From positions 1 to 64,000 of the forward strand of contig NZ_JAHKPI010000024.1 of NCBI RefSeq assembly GCF_018860425.1: a stretch of DNA of 64,000 bases. The letters are read 5' to 3'. The position numbers and the translations under genes were made by a program. How positions within the stretch are numbered: the first letter of the stretch is position 1; every line of letters begins with the position of its first letter. The notes under the pieces were generated by a model. It saw only the letters and a program-made list of their open reading frames with translations. It ran no database searches and was not told the origin of the DNA. Positions 1 through 8,906 of the stretch are shown here, in pieces. Source of the DNA: Marinobacter sp. F3R08. GTDB taxonomy: Bacteria; Pseudomonadota; Gammaproteobacteria; Pseudomonadales; Oleiphilaceae.

Positions 1-183
1 GATGTTGGGGTTTTTTTTTGCCCGGAATTCTCCCCTCAAGCATCGTTTCCGTGGATATATAGGTGCACCGGTTCGATTACGAACTCAAGGTGGGATGAGC
101 AGAACTAAGATAACAACCTAATGCAGTCCCAGTGGCATGCGGTAAACAGGTTTATAGGTTCTGGAAACGGCTCGGGTCCCGGA

Positions 184-864
184 TCAGGGTAACCAGATCT
201 CGAACACTCCACCGCCGAAGGTTCCACCATTGTGGAGCTTGATAGACCCGGTTCGATCTCCTTCACTATGCAGTTTGGCAACGGATGAGGCAAAAAATAG
301 CCCCAGACTGGTACTGCCACTTTTAAAGTCTAGAGAACCGAAATTAAGCGTACCTGTATGCTGCATCGCTTCCGGGTAGCCTTGACCATCATCCTCAACT
401 CCGATGACCAGATACCCGTCTCGTTCACCTGCGGTAAGAAGTATCTTTTTCTGGGTATAGCGGATGGCGTTGTTAATGGTGTTATTGAGCACACCCGTAA
501 GGAGATCTTCGTCGAAAAAACCATTGATGTCTTCCGCTTCTATGGCCACATCAATGCCAAGCCCCTTCAGCAGGGGGGTGTGCCTAGCCAGGTGCTCAGA
601 GAGAAAATCCGGGACAAAGTGTTCCTCAATATGAGCTGAAAGGTTATTTTCCCCGAGCCGATAGATACCGAGAAGCTGCACCAGGTCGTTGTGCATACGT
701 TCTGCTTCATACTGCAGCGTGTTGAAGCGGGAGGATTCTCCGAGACTTGTTTTCTCTTCACAGCGAAGTTCATCGAGGGAATTGAGGAGCATGCCAAGTG
801 AGTTTTTCATATCGTGTACGGCTGAGGCGAGCACCATCGAAAAGTCTATATTCTGGTTGTTCAT
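184..864 (-). CDS. minimal sensor histidine kinase
   Basis: A 226-residue histidine kinase with almost no N-terminal input domain. The H-box HDMKNSL places the phospho-histidine at residue 17. The ATPase domain follows, with an N-box (NNTINNAIRYT), a G1 box (DDGQGYP) and a G2-like SLGLFF. No membrane segment is visible, so it is probably cytosolic and takes its input from a partner protein. Its ATG overlaps the stop of the upstream receiver-TPR gene as ATGA, which suggests translational coupling and that the two products work together. The substrate receiver cannot be read from sequence; the receiver-TPR protein is the obvious candidate. Kinase assignment is firm, role unknown. Confidence 0.85.
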   Translation of the reverse strand: MNNQNIDFSMVLASAVHDMKNSLGMLLNSLDELRCEEKTSLGESSRFNTLQYEAERMHNDLVQLLGIYRLGENNLSAHIEEHFVPDFLSEHLARHTPLLKGLGIDVAIEAEDINGFFDEDLLTGVLNNTINNAIRYTQKKILLTAGERDGYLVIGVEDDGQGYPEAMQHTGTLNFGSLDFKSGSTSLGLFFASSVAKLHSEGDRTGSIKLHNGGTFGGGVFEIWLP

Positions 865-2498
865 TCCATCATCCCCTTCAACTTTCGTTGTAAGACACTA
901 TAACGCCGATGTTGGCGGTGTTGTTCTGGCAACTCTTCCAGTCGATTTAGGCAGGCCTGGCAGCGTTTAAGGAGGTCAGTGTTACCTGGATTATGGTCAT
1001 ATTCTTTCATGAGGACTTGAACCAGGTTGAGGTTGAGCGCGGGGTGGCCCGGCACAATCGACAATGCCTTTGAGAACGTTTCAGCCGCCTCTTTCAGGTT
1101 TCCTGACTCGAATGCTTTGATGCCATCACGGTTCAGTGTTCTGGCCTTGACCTGATGACGGAAGCCCACGGGTTCGTCCAGAAGGCTTTCGATTTTTTGA
1201 AGGGTTTCTGGATCGTCGTGGAATCGTTCGGACATTTCTGCCAAACGTTGTTTGGCATCGGTGTCATAGCCAAGGCGAAACAGCGTCCTGGCGTAGTCCA
1301 ACTCGGTTCTTGAATCGAGGCTTGCGTTATCTTCTAGTACCAATTGGATGGCTTTGAGGAGCTCCTCTGCCTGTTTTTCCTGGCGCTGTCCTGCATAAAC
1401 GCGGCACTGCACGATACGGCTACGGAGGTTGATGCCTTCCTCTGTTTCAAATCGTTTCTCCATTTTTTTCAAAGTGGCCAGTGCCTCTTTGGCTCTTTCA
1501 ACACCATCCTCCTGGGTATCGCCTTCACTAAGGTCTGATAATACCTGGCCCAGTGCAAGATAGTGTTCTGAGCGGTCATGAATCGAGTGAGTACCAAGCT
1601 CTACTGTCCTGCGCCAAGCATTGGATGACGTCTCGAGGTCCTGATTTGCGCTAGCCAATTCCGCCAGATGTTTCTGCCGAAGCATGGCATTGGGAGAATG
1701 CGCTATGGCTTTCTCCAGTACCTGTTGGGCCTGTATCGGACGCCCCTGGCGTTCGAACCCTTCTGCCAGAAGGTCATAGGCTTCCATGTAATCCGGGTGT
1801 TTTGCAATGAGCTCTCGCAGGCCTTCAACCGACTGGTCGAAATTTCGATTTGCGAGAAGTACTTTACAGCGACCAAGTCTTGCCCAGGACAGCTCTCGTT
1901 GAGCAAGTACGTCATCATAGATCTTGAGAGCATGAGTCAGGTCACCAAGCTGAAAGTAGAGGTCGCCAAGCGTTTTCATCAACCACGTTTTATACCGTGT
2001 TTGCCGGGGAAGGGTCTGAAGGCAAAGGGAAATAGCTTCCGGGTAGTTTTCCCGGTCGATTTCCCGATTAATGGGCATGAGAATGTTGCGCTGACTGATC
2101 AGAGCGTTTAAACGCTGTTCAAGTACTGCCCGGTTGATGGGCTTTGTAAGGTATGCGTCCGGCTGATACTCTCTTGCACCCATGACCATCTCTTTAGACG
2201 TCTCGGCGGTGACCATCAGAAACAGCGAAGAGCGCTTCAGAAGTTTTTTGTATCGGAGATCCTCGAGGACATGCTGGCCGTTCTTGCCTTCGCCAAGGTT
2301 AAAATCGCATAAGACCACATCTACATGATTGTAGGTGCAGAACTGAATCGCCTGGGATGCATTGGCAACCAGTTCAATCCTGTCAGCACCACAGCTACGC
2401 AGCATTTGGCGCATGGATAGCCGGAAGTTCTCGAAGTCGTCGATGACCAGATAGGTGAGCATTCCGAAAGGATTGAACTCTTTTTTTGGATCGCCCAT
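861..2498 (-). CDS. response regulator with TPR repeats
   Basis: A 545-residue protein. An N-terminal receiver domain (about residues 14-135) has acidic residues D20/D21, phospho-acceptor D65 in LCDFNLG, T97 and K119 in LTKP. The remaining ~400 residues are helical repeats of TPR type (for example around LGDLYFQLGDLTHALKIYDD). There is no DNA-binding or enzymatic output domain, so the output is probably protein-protein interaction. The start shares one base with the stop of the upstream hybrid kinase (TAATG) and the stop overlaps the next kinase start (ATGA). The three genes are therefore very likely translated as a coupled unit. Specific function unknown. Confidence 0.85.
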   Translation of the reverse strand: MGDPKKEFNPFGMLTYLVIDDFENFRLSMRQMLRSCGADRIELVANASQAIQFCTYNHVDVVLCDFNLGEGKNGQHVLEDLRYKKLLKRSSLFLMVTAETSKEMVMGAREYQPDAYLTKPINRAVLEQRLNALISQRNILMPINREIDRENYPEAISLCLQTLPRQTRYKTWLMKTLGDLYFQLGDLTHALKIYDDVLAQRELSWARLGRCKVLLANRNFDQSVEGLRELIAKHPDYMEAYDLLAEGFERQGRPIQAQQVLEKAIAHSPNAMLRQKHLAELASANQDLETSSNAWRRTVELGTHSIHDRSEHYLALGQVLSDLSEGDTQEDGVERAKEALATLKKMEKRFETEEGINLRSRIVQCRVYAGQRQEKQAEELLKAIQLVLEDNASLDSRTELDYARTLFRLGYDTDAKQRLAEMSERFHDDPETLQKIESLLDEPVGFRHQVKARTLNRDGIKAFESGNLKEAAETFSKALSIVPGHPALNLNLVQVLMKEYDHNPGNTDLLKRCQACLNRLEELPEQHRQHRRYSVLQRKLKGMME

Positions 2499-5400
2499 TA
2501 GCGTTTCGGCTTGAGTAGCTTGTTGACAAGGGCCCTCAATGCAGCCGGTTTTACCGGTTTATAGAGAATCTGGTAGCCTCGTTGGATAGCGTCTTCCCGT
2601 ACCTCGGGAGCCATATAGCCCGTGATGAGTATGCCCGGGATGTCAGCATTCAGAGCTTTACGAATACTGTCCATGGCGTCGAGTCCGTTTCTGTTATCGT
2701 CCAACTGATAATCGGCAAGTATAATATCTGGCCTGTTGTCTTCCAGTTTTTCCATGGCATCTTGCAGGCTTTCAGCTGCGGTCACATCACACTTCCAGTT
2801 GCCTAGCAGCGCTACCATGCCTTGAAGGATTGACGGATCGTTGTCGATACACAGGAAATGGAGGCCACCGAGATTTGACACTCTTCGAGATCCCGACCTG
2901 GGCTTGGACGTAACCGTCTCACTCTGCTGGGGCGCTGCGGTTGGCACTGTGATTCCGAACACACTGCCGCGACCCTGGATGGAATGGACACTGACCGGAT
3001 GGTTCAGCATGCCGCTGATACGGTCAACGATAGCGAGACCAAGTCCTAACCCGTTCTTGTCCTTGCCATGTTGAAATCGACGGAATTCCTCGAAGATATG
3101 AGCAAGTTGATCTTCTGGTATGCCGGGGCCGGTGTCCCAGACTTCTATCCGAATATAGCCTTTCAGGCGTCTGCAACCCAGAAGGATCTTTCCTTTCGGC
3201 GTATAGCGTATGGCATTGGATAGGAAATTCTGGATTACGCGACGCAGGAGCTTGGCGTCTGATCGGACCCAGGCGGTACTGGGCACGACGTGAAGTTTCA
3301 GGTTCTGGTCCTCGGCAATTGCTGAAAAATCAGTTGCCAGGTGACGCATGATCTCGTTCACGGGGAAGGTCCCAATATCCGGTTCCAGTGCGCCTGCGTC
3401 AAGTTTTGAAATGTCCAGAAGGGTGCTGATGATCTCTTCTGCAGCTCCGAGGGAGCTATCGATGTGATCAACCAGATCTTTCATCTCACCGTCATCAGCC
3501 TTGCCGGCGAGGGCCGAAGTGAATAGCCTGGCGGCGTTCAGGGGCTGAAGAAGGTCATGGCTCGCTGATGCGAGGAAACGGGTTTTGCTGTGATTCGCTT
3601 GTTCGGCAACGGATTTTGCCTTGAGCATCTGCTCGTTGATGACCTGAAGCTCCTGGGTGCGCTCTCTGACGCGCTGTTCCAGATAGATATTGGTTTCCTT
3701 CAGAGCCTGCTCAGTTCGGCGCATGGCGGTAATGTCCTGGAAGGTGGTTACATAGCCACCCCCGGGTATCGGGCTGCCATCGATGCGTAACACTGTTCCA
3801 TCGGGCCTTTGTCGCTCATAGGACATGGGCCGACCCTCACGCATACTGGTGCAGCGGTCTGTGACTATCTCATCAATTTTGCGGGCTGGTAGATTTGCGC
3901 TGGTAAGGTTGTAGCGCATAAGGTCCTCGACCGGGCGCCCGACTCTGACAAAGCCTTTTGGATAGGTGAACAATTCAAGGTAGCGATGATTCCAGACCAC
4001 CAGTTGCTGCTGATGATTGACGACAGAAACTCCCAGACTGATGTTTTCAATAGCCGACTGAAGCAGCTCCCGGCTGAAGGTCATGGCCTGGGATGCCTCA
4101 TCGACAATGCTCACAACGTCCTCAATTTGCATGTCCCGGCCGGTAAGAGTCGATTCCAGTACCACGCGGGCGGTTGATGCACCGATCACCGAGGCCAGCT
4201 GCCGTTCGATGTATTTCATGAGGTGTGAGGAAGCCGGACGGTGTGGGTGAAGGCGAATCGCATTGCGACGTTCATAATTCCGGAAAATGATTTCCGAGCG
4301 TTCTTCGCCCATGAACCTGTCGGTAAGTGCCTGCAGGTCGGACGTTAGTACTTCACCTTGCCAACTCTGGTGTTGGGCCGTTTCAGCTTTGGGTTGTGGA
4401 TCGTGAAAGAAAGATGCGATCTGGATTTTCTCGCGGACACGTTGGCGAGTTAGCATCGAGAGTACGATGTACACCACCGTATTGATTCCCAGGCTCCAGA
4501 TAATGCCATGACTGGTCTGATCCAGTTCGGAACCGAAGAGTGCGGTTGGCCGTGCCCAATTCAGCCCCCAGAGTCCCTGTTCGATCAGCGTATCGGTGAT
4601 CCATCCAGTAGTGGCGAGTGCCGGTAGCAAAAGGGTGTAGCACCACATCAGGAACCCGAGACCAAGGCCCCAGACCGCACCGATGTAATTGCCCCGGCGC
4701 CAGATAATACCGCCGACCAGGGCTGGACCGAACTGTGCGGCAGCGGCAAAGGAAAGCAGGCCGAAGGCTGTCAGGCTGTAGTCTTCGCCGGCCATCCGGT
4801 AGAAACCGTAGGCCGTGAGCAGAACTACAAAAATGGCGACACGACGGATGCTCAATAGCAGGTAACTGAGGTCCGTGCGGCGGTTCATGCCAGGCCGGAA
4901 AAATTTGAGCAGAGCCGGCATGATGATCTCGTTACTTACCATGGTTGCAATGGCAACAGAGCAAACAATGACCATGGCGGCGGCGGCGGATCCACCCCCG
5001 AGGAATGCCAGGATGGCCAGCCACTCCTTGCCGGCCATGATCGGCAACTGGAGTATGAGTATGTCGGGATTGCCCGATGAGGCTTCAGGTGACAGCAGGC
5101 CAGCAGCTGCAATGGGAAGAACGAATGCGCTGGCAACGATCAGGTAGATTGGCATGGCCCAGCGGGCAATCTCGAAATCGCGATGATCGGTATTTTCGAC
5201 AACCATGACATGAAACTGTCGGGGCAGACAGATGATGGCGAGCATGGCAATAAGTGTCTGGGTAATAAACGCTGGCGCATCAATGCCGTCGGTGGTCAGG
5301 GTGTCTATGAGGTCTGCTTCTTTCACTCTCTCATACAGATCGCCGAACCCACCATAAAGGCCATAGCCAACGAACAGACCGACGGCGACGAACGCCACAA

Positions 5401-6013
5401 GTTTGATGAGTGACTCGAACGCTATGGCCTGAATCATGCCGCGGTGATGCTCGGTGGATTCCAGATGGCGGGTGCCGAAGAGCACAGTGAATACCGCGAG
5501 GGCTAGTGTGATATACCAGGCAGAATCATTCCATGCTGCGGAGCTCAGCTCTTCATAGCCGATGCCGGTTTCTGAGAGTACGTTGAACCCCATGGCAATG
5601 GCTTTGAGCTGCAGGGCGATGTAGGGGACGCTACCAATGAGGGCGAACGTGGCAATCATCGCAGCCAGCACCTGGGATTTTCCGTACCGGGAGGCTATGA
5701 AATCGGCAATGGAGGTACTGTTATTCCGCTTGCTGATATAGATGATTCGGCGCAGCAGGGGCGCGCCGAAGACAAAGACCAGTAGGGGGCCAAGATAGAT
5801 GGGCAAAAATCCAAGCCCCTCCTGGGTGGCGCGGCCAACGGCGCCATAGAAGGTCCAGGAGGTAAAATAGACTGCCAGGGACAGCGCGTAAACGTGGGTG
5901 CGTGCGAGTCGCCTGCGGTACAGCCCCGGGTGTTTATCACCGGCCCATGCGATGACGAACAAGATTGAAATGTAGGCGAAGGAAATGAGTACCAGCAACC
6001 ACGCACTGATCAT
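2498..6013 (-). CDS. SLC5-domain hybrid histidine kinase, CrbS/MxtR type
   Basis: A 1171-residue membrane sensor kinase. Residues 1 to about 490 form a sodium:solute symporter (SLC5) domain with many membrane segments. A linker and a PAS domain follow, then a HisKA domain (SASHDLLQPLN), a HATPase domain (NFLSNAIRYTPKG, DTGPGIP, GLGLGLAIV) and a C-terminal receiver (about 1052-1168) with phospho-acceptor D1101 and K1152. This architecture, including the terminal receiver, matches CrbS of Vibrio and MxtR of Pseudomonas, which control acetate utilisation with a LuxR-type partner; CbrA lacks the receiver. No LuxR-type partner is in the window. It is 39 bases downstream of the 169-residue membrane protein gene and coupled to the receiver-TPR gene. 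The CrbS-type role is inferred from domains and context. Confidence 0.85.
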   Translation of the reverse strand: MISAWLLVLISFAYISILFVIAWAGDKHPGLYRRRLARTHVYALSLAVYFTSWTFYGAVGRATQEGLGFLPIYLGPLLVFVFGAPLLRRIIYISKRNNSTSIADFIASRYGKSQVLAAMIATFALIGSVPYIALQLKAIAMGFNVLSETGIGYEELSSAAWNDSAWYITLALAVFTVLFGTRHLESTEHHRGMIQAIAFESLIKLVAFVAVGLFVGYGLYGGFGDLYERVKEADLIDTLTTDGIDAPAFITQTLIAMLAIICLPRQFHVMVVENTDHRDFEIARWAMPIYLIVASAFVLPIAAAGLLSPEASSGNPDILILQLPIMAGKEWLAILAFLGGGSAAAAMVIVCSVAIATMVSNEIIMPALLKFFRPGMNRRTDLSYLLLSIRRVAIFVVLLTAYGFYRMAGEDYSLTAFGLLSFAAAAQFGPALVGGIIWRRGNYIGAVWGLGLGFLMWCYTLLLPALATTGWITDTLIEQGLWGLNWARPTALFGSELDQTSHGIIWSLGINTVVYIVLSMLTRQRVREKIQIASFFHDPQPKAETAQHQSWQGEVLTSDLQALTDRFMGEERSEIIFRNYERRNAIRLHPHRPASSHLMKYIERQLASVIGASTARVVLESTLTGRDMQIEDVVSIVDEASQAMTFSRELLQSAIENISLGVSVVNHQQQLVVWNHRYLELFTYPKGFVRVGRPVEDLMRYNLTSANLPARKIDEIVTDRCTSMREGRPMSYERQRPDGTVLRIDGSPIPGGGYVTTFQDITAMRRTEQALKETNIYLEQRVRERTQELQVINEQMLKAKSVAEQANHSKTRFLASASHDLLQPLNAARLFTSALAGKADDGEMKDLVDHIDSSLGAAEEIISTLLDISKLDAGALEPDIGTFPVNEIMRHLATDFSAIAEDQNLKLHVVPSTAWVRSDAKLLRRVIQNFLSNAIRYTPKGKILLGCRRLKGYIRIEVWDTGPGIPEDQLAHIFEEFRRFQHGKDKNGLGLGLAIVDRISGMLNHPVSVHSIQGRGSVFGITVPTAAPQQSETVTSKPRSGSRRVSNLGGLHFLCIDNDPSILQGMVALLGNWKCDVTAAESLQDAMEKLEDNRPDIILADYQLDDNRNGLDAMDSIRKALNADIPGILITGYMAPEVREDAIQRGYQILYKPVKPAALRALVNKLLKPKR

Positions 6014-6052
6014 AAGACCATTATTCCATTGGTTCTGTTTACAGCTTTAGTC

Positions 6053-6562
6053 TTACTTTCCGCCACATACTGTGTTGAGCAATTTGTCTGTGGGGACGAG
6101 CTTTTTCATGTTATCGACTCTCGGGTTCCCATCGGAATCGAGAGGTACGAGTTCTCGGCTTCGGCAGTTCAGAAGATGAACGCGGTGTGATACTGCATCG
6201 GTGACCTTCTGATTGAAGCGATAGAGCGTAAATCTCACAACATTCTCGTTGTCCGTGTCACGGCCAATGCTCTTTGTGTCTACCGTCGAAAATGCTGTCA
6301 CGTAAGGGGCGATGAACGTCCAGGGACGCCAGAAAATGCCTTCGTATTCTGTATTGACAATGACCGCCTCTTCGGGAAGCAGTGATTTCTTGTGCTCAAA
6401 CCAGGTGTACTCACCGTGCACCAGATAAGCAAGCATCCCCATGCCTGCAAACACTGGGATGATCCACTTTGGCGCTTTCTTGCGGGTGATTGAGCGTATG
6501 CCAAGTGCGATACCTGCTGCTCCCAAACCACAAAATACAGTAGCGACGAATGTCCAGAACAT
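6053..6562 (-). CDS. 169-residue membrane protein of unknown function
   Basis: I do not recognise a named family. The protein begins with a hydrophobic segment (about residues 3-22), a short basic stretch (RSITRKK) and a second hydrophobic segment (about 33-49). The remaining ~120 residues look soluble and contain two cysteines (CRSRE, and CGGK at the very end). It appears to be anchored by two helices with a C-terminal domain on one side of the membrane. The start has a good AAGGA site. It lies between a terminator behind the symporter gene and the CrbS-like kinase, 39 bases before the latter. It is therefore the probable first gene of the kinase operon and may be an accessory to the sensor. 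Confidence 0.75.
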   Translation of the reverse strand: MFWTFVATVFCGLGAAGIALGIRSITRKKAPKWIIPVFAGMGMLAYLVHGEYTWFEHKKSLLPEEAVIVNTEYEGIFWRPWTFIAPYVTAFSTVDTKSIGRDTDNENVVRFTLYRFNQKVTDAVSHRVHLLNCRSRELVPLDSDGNPRVDNMKKLVPTDKLLNTVCGGK

Positions 6563-6585
6563 AAAATCTTTTCCTTAAAAAAGAA

Positions 6586-6610
6586 CGGGCTTCCTCAATG
6601 AGGAAGCCCG
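6586..6610 (-). terminator. rho-independent terminator after the symporter gene
   Basis: Perfect 11-bp inverted repeat (CGGGCTTCCTC / GAGGAAGCCCG) with a three-base loop. On the minus strand it is followed by TTCTTTTTT. It separates the DUF4212-symporter unit from the 169-residue protein and CrbS-like kinase. A second 8-bp inverted repeat (AACCTGCT / AGCAGGTT, 6618-6643) lies just before it on the transcript, so the two hairpins are in tandem. Confidence 0.9.
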
Positions 6611-6653
6611 TCCGGTCAACCTGCTGAGTCAGTCTAGCAGGTTTACATACTGC

Positions 6654-8420
6654 TTAGTGGTCTTGAGCCTGTCCTGAACCGCGCGGGTAACGAACGCTCT
6701 CAACCAGCTCCTGAATTTCAACGGGCGGCTCTTCAGTTGCGTTGGAGACAATGAAGGCTACCGCAAAGTTGACGATTGCACCAACTGCGCCGATAGACAG
6801 CGGAGAGATGCCCAGCACCCAGTTTTCCGGAGTGTCGGCCAGGTTGTTGGTGCCCGGAATAAACAGCCAGCCCTTGTACACAAAGATGTAAACAAGAGTA
6901 AATGTCAGACCGGAGAGCATACCTGCAATAGCGCCAACATTGTTCACCCGCTTGGAGAAGATACCCATCATCAATACCGGGAACAGTGACGCGGCTGCGA
7001 TGCCGAATGCCAGTGCTACCACCTGTGCCGCGAAGCCTGGAGGATTCGCACCAAGGTAGGTTGCAACTACGATCGCCACAGCCATGGAGATCCGGGCGGC
7101 CAGCAGTTCGCCTTTATCTGTGATGCTTGGGTTGATCCGGCCCTTGATCAGGTCGTGACTTACCGCAGATGAGATCGCGAGCAACAGACCGGCTGCAGTA
7201 GACAATGCCGCTGCCAGGCCCCCCGCTGCGATCAGACCGATAACCCAGCCGGGCAGGTTTGCAATTTCCGGGTTGGCCAAGACGAGGATGTCCCGGTTTA
7301 CCACAAGCTCGTTGCCATTCCAGCCGCGAGCTTCGGCTTCCGGTGCAAAGGCCTCGCTGTCGTTATACAGCTGGATACGACCGTCTTCGTTCTTGTCGGT
7401 AAACTTGATCAGACCCGTGACTTCCCATTCCTTGATCCAGTTCGGACGCTCATCGTACTGGATCGGTTCTGCTGCAGTACCATCAGGGTAGATGGTCGTC
7501 ATCAGGTTCAGGCGAGCCATGGAAGCAACAGCCGGCGCTGTCAGGTACAGCAAGGCGATGAATACCAGTGCCCAGCCTCCGGACCAGCGGGCGTCAGCCA
7601 CCTTGGGTACGGTGAAGAAGCGGATGATAACGTGAGGCAAGCCTGCAGTACCGATCATCAGTGACAGAGTGAACAGAACCATGTTGAGTTTGTTATCCAC
7701 GTCTGCTGTGTACTGGTTAAAGCCAAGATCAGTGATGACCTGGTTCAGTTTCTGCAGCAGTGGCAGGCCGGACTCAGCGTGGGTGGAAAACATACCCAGT
7801 CCCGGAATCGGGTTGCCTGTCAGCTGGAGAGAGATAAATACGGCAGGAATGGTGTAGGCAACGATCAGTACACAATACTGGGCGACCTGGGTGTAAGTGA
7901 TCCCTTTCATACCACCCAATACCGCGTACATGAATACGACCACTGCCGCGATCATGAGACCCGTGGTTGATTCCACTTCAAGGAAGCGGGAAAAGGCAAC
8001 ACCAGCACCAGCCATCTGGCCGATAACGTAGGTTACAGATGCAACGATCAGGCAGATAACTGCAACCAGCCGCGCATTTTGGCTGTAGTACCGATCACCG
8101 ATAAACTCGGGTACCGTGAACTTGCCGAATTTCCGCAGGTAAGGTGCGAGCAGCATGGCCAACAGAACGTAGCCGCCTGTCCAGCCCATGAGGAAGGTTG
8201 AGTTAGCGTAACCGCCGGCAGCAATCAGGCCTGCCATGGAGATAAACGAAGCTGCGGACATCCAGTCAGCACCGATCGCCGCACCGTTGGTGATCGGGTG
8301 AACACCGCCACCGGCAACGTAGAAATCACTGGTGCTTCCGGCCTTGGCCCAGATAGCAATTGCAATGTAGAGGAAGAAAGAGCCCCCTACAAACATGATG
8401 TTGATGGCAAATTGGCTCAT
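6654..8420 (-). CDS. sodium:solute symporter large subunit, VC_2705/ActP-like
   Basis: A 588-residue SLC5-family transporter with about 13 hydrophobic segments. It resembles the VC_2705 subfamily, always found beside a small DUF4212 subunit, and more distantly ActP, the acetate carrier. The transported solute is probably a short-chain carboxylate such as acetate, but that is inferred. A hydrophilic insertion of about 80 residues in the middle contains an EF-hand-like loop (D342-D354, DKNEDGRIQLYND). Six bases separate it from the DUF4212 gene upstream, and a strong terminator follows. The CrbS-like kinase just downstream has the same type of transporter domain, which supports a carboxylate-sensing context. 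Confidence 0.88.
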   Translation of the reverse strand: MSQFAINIMFVGGSFFLYIAIAIWAKAGSTSDFYVAGGGVHPITNGAAIGADWMSAASFISMAGLIAAGGYANSTFLMGWTGGYVLLAMLLAPYLRKFGKFTVPEFIGDRYYSQNARLVAVICLIVASVTYVIGQMAGAGVAFSRFLEVESTTGLMIAAVVVFMYAVLGGMKGITYTQVAQYCVLIVAYTIPAVFISLQLTGNPIPGLGMFSTHAESGLPLLQKLNQVITDLGFNQYTADVDNKLNMVLFTLSLMIGTAGLPHVIIRFFTVPKVADARWSGGWALVFIALLYLTAPAVASMARLNLMTTIYPDGTAAEPIQYDERPNWIKEWEVTGLIKFTDKNEDGRIQLYNDSEAFAPEAEARGWNGNELVVNRDILVLANPEIANLPGWVIGLIAAGGLAAALSTAAGLLLAISSAVSHDLIKGRINPSITDKGELLAARISMAVAIVVATYLGANPPGFAAQVVALAFGIAAASLFPVLMMGIFSKRVNNVGAIAGMLSGLTFTLVYIFVYKGWLFIPGTNNLADTPENWVLGISPLSIGAVGAIVNFAVAFIVSNATEEPPVEIQELVESVRYPRGSGQAQDH

Positions 8421-8426
8421 TCTTGC

Positions 8427-8693
8427 TTACTCCTCGTGCACGCCGAATTTTTCGTCGATCTTGTTCATGCGCCACGCGTAGTGGAAGATCAGAACGATGA
8501 ACGTAAGGATGGAACCTTGCTGGGCGAACCAGAAGCCCAGATCAGTACCACCGATCGGAATGCCTGAAAGCATCGGACGGAGTAAAATTGCAAAGCCGTA
8601 AGAGGCGAGGGCCCAGATGACCAGGCTCCCGAATATGAGGCGCAGATTGGCCTTCCAGTAAGCTTCAGCATCGTAGCTATGACCTGCTGACAT
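8427..8693 (-). CDS. DUF4212 symporter small subunit
   Basis: An 88-residue protein with two hydrophobic segments. It matches the DUF4212 family (sodium:solute symporter small subunit). I chose ATG 8693 because AGGAGTG lies seven bases upstream and the protein then begins MSAGHSYDAEAYWKANLR. A longer reading from 8747 adds 18 polar residues without a good ribosome-binding site. It probably forms a complex with, or assists, the large subunit encoded six bases downstream. The preceding ~210 bases (8694-8906) are non-coding and should hold the operon promoter. I could not pick a convincing -35/-10 pair there. Confidence 0.85.
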   Translation of the reverse strand: MSAGHSYDAEAYWKANLRLIFGSLVIWALASYGFAILLRPMLSGIPIGGTDLGFWFAQQGSILTFIVLIFHYAWRMNKIDEKFGVHEE

Positions 8694-8906
8694 AGGATCA
8701 CTCCTGTTTTGTTTTTGTGGAGGTTTGGTGGGTTCTTGCTGAGACATTTCGGATAGAGAGTTTATTATTCATATAAGTACTTCTCCGACTAGTTGTCACT
8801 ACCGACTTTACTGGTCAAGCGATTTATAGGTATTGGCAAAAGGTCTAATTCTCAGTCATTTGGCGTGACGTTGGTCTATTTCAGGGAGATTCCGCCCTCT
8901 ATTGCT

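Noticed and set aside
1-20. T-run at the left edge as a possible terminator
   Set aside because: No convincing stem adjoins it within the window.
71-84. GTTCG-ATTA-CGAAC hairpin resembling a tRNA T-arm
   Set aside because: No acceptor stem, anticodon arm or CCA at the right distances; 1-183 shows no RNA gene or coding frame I can support.
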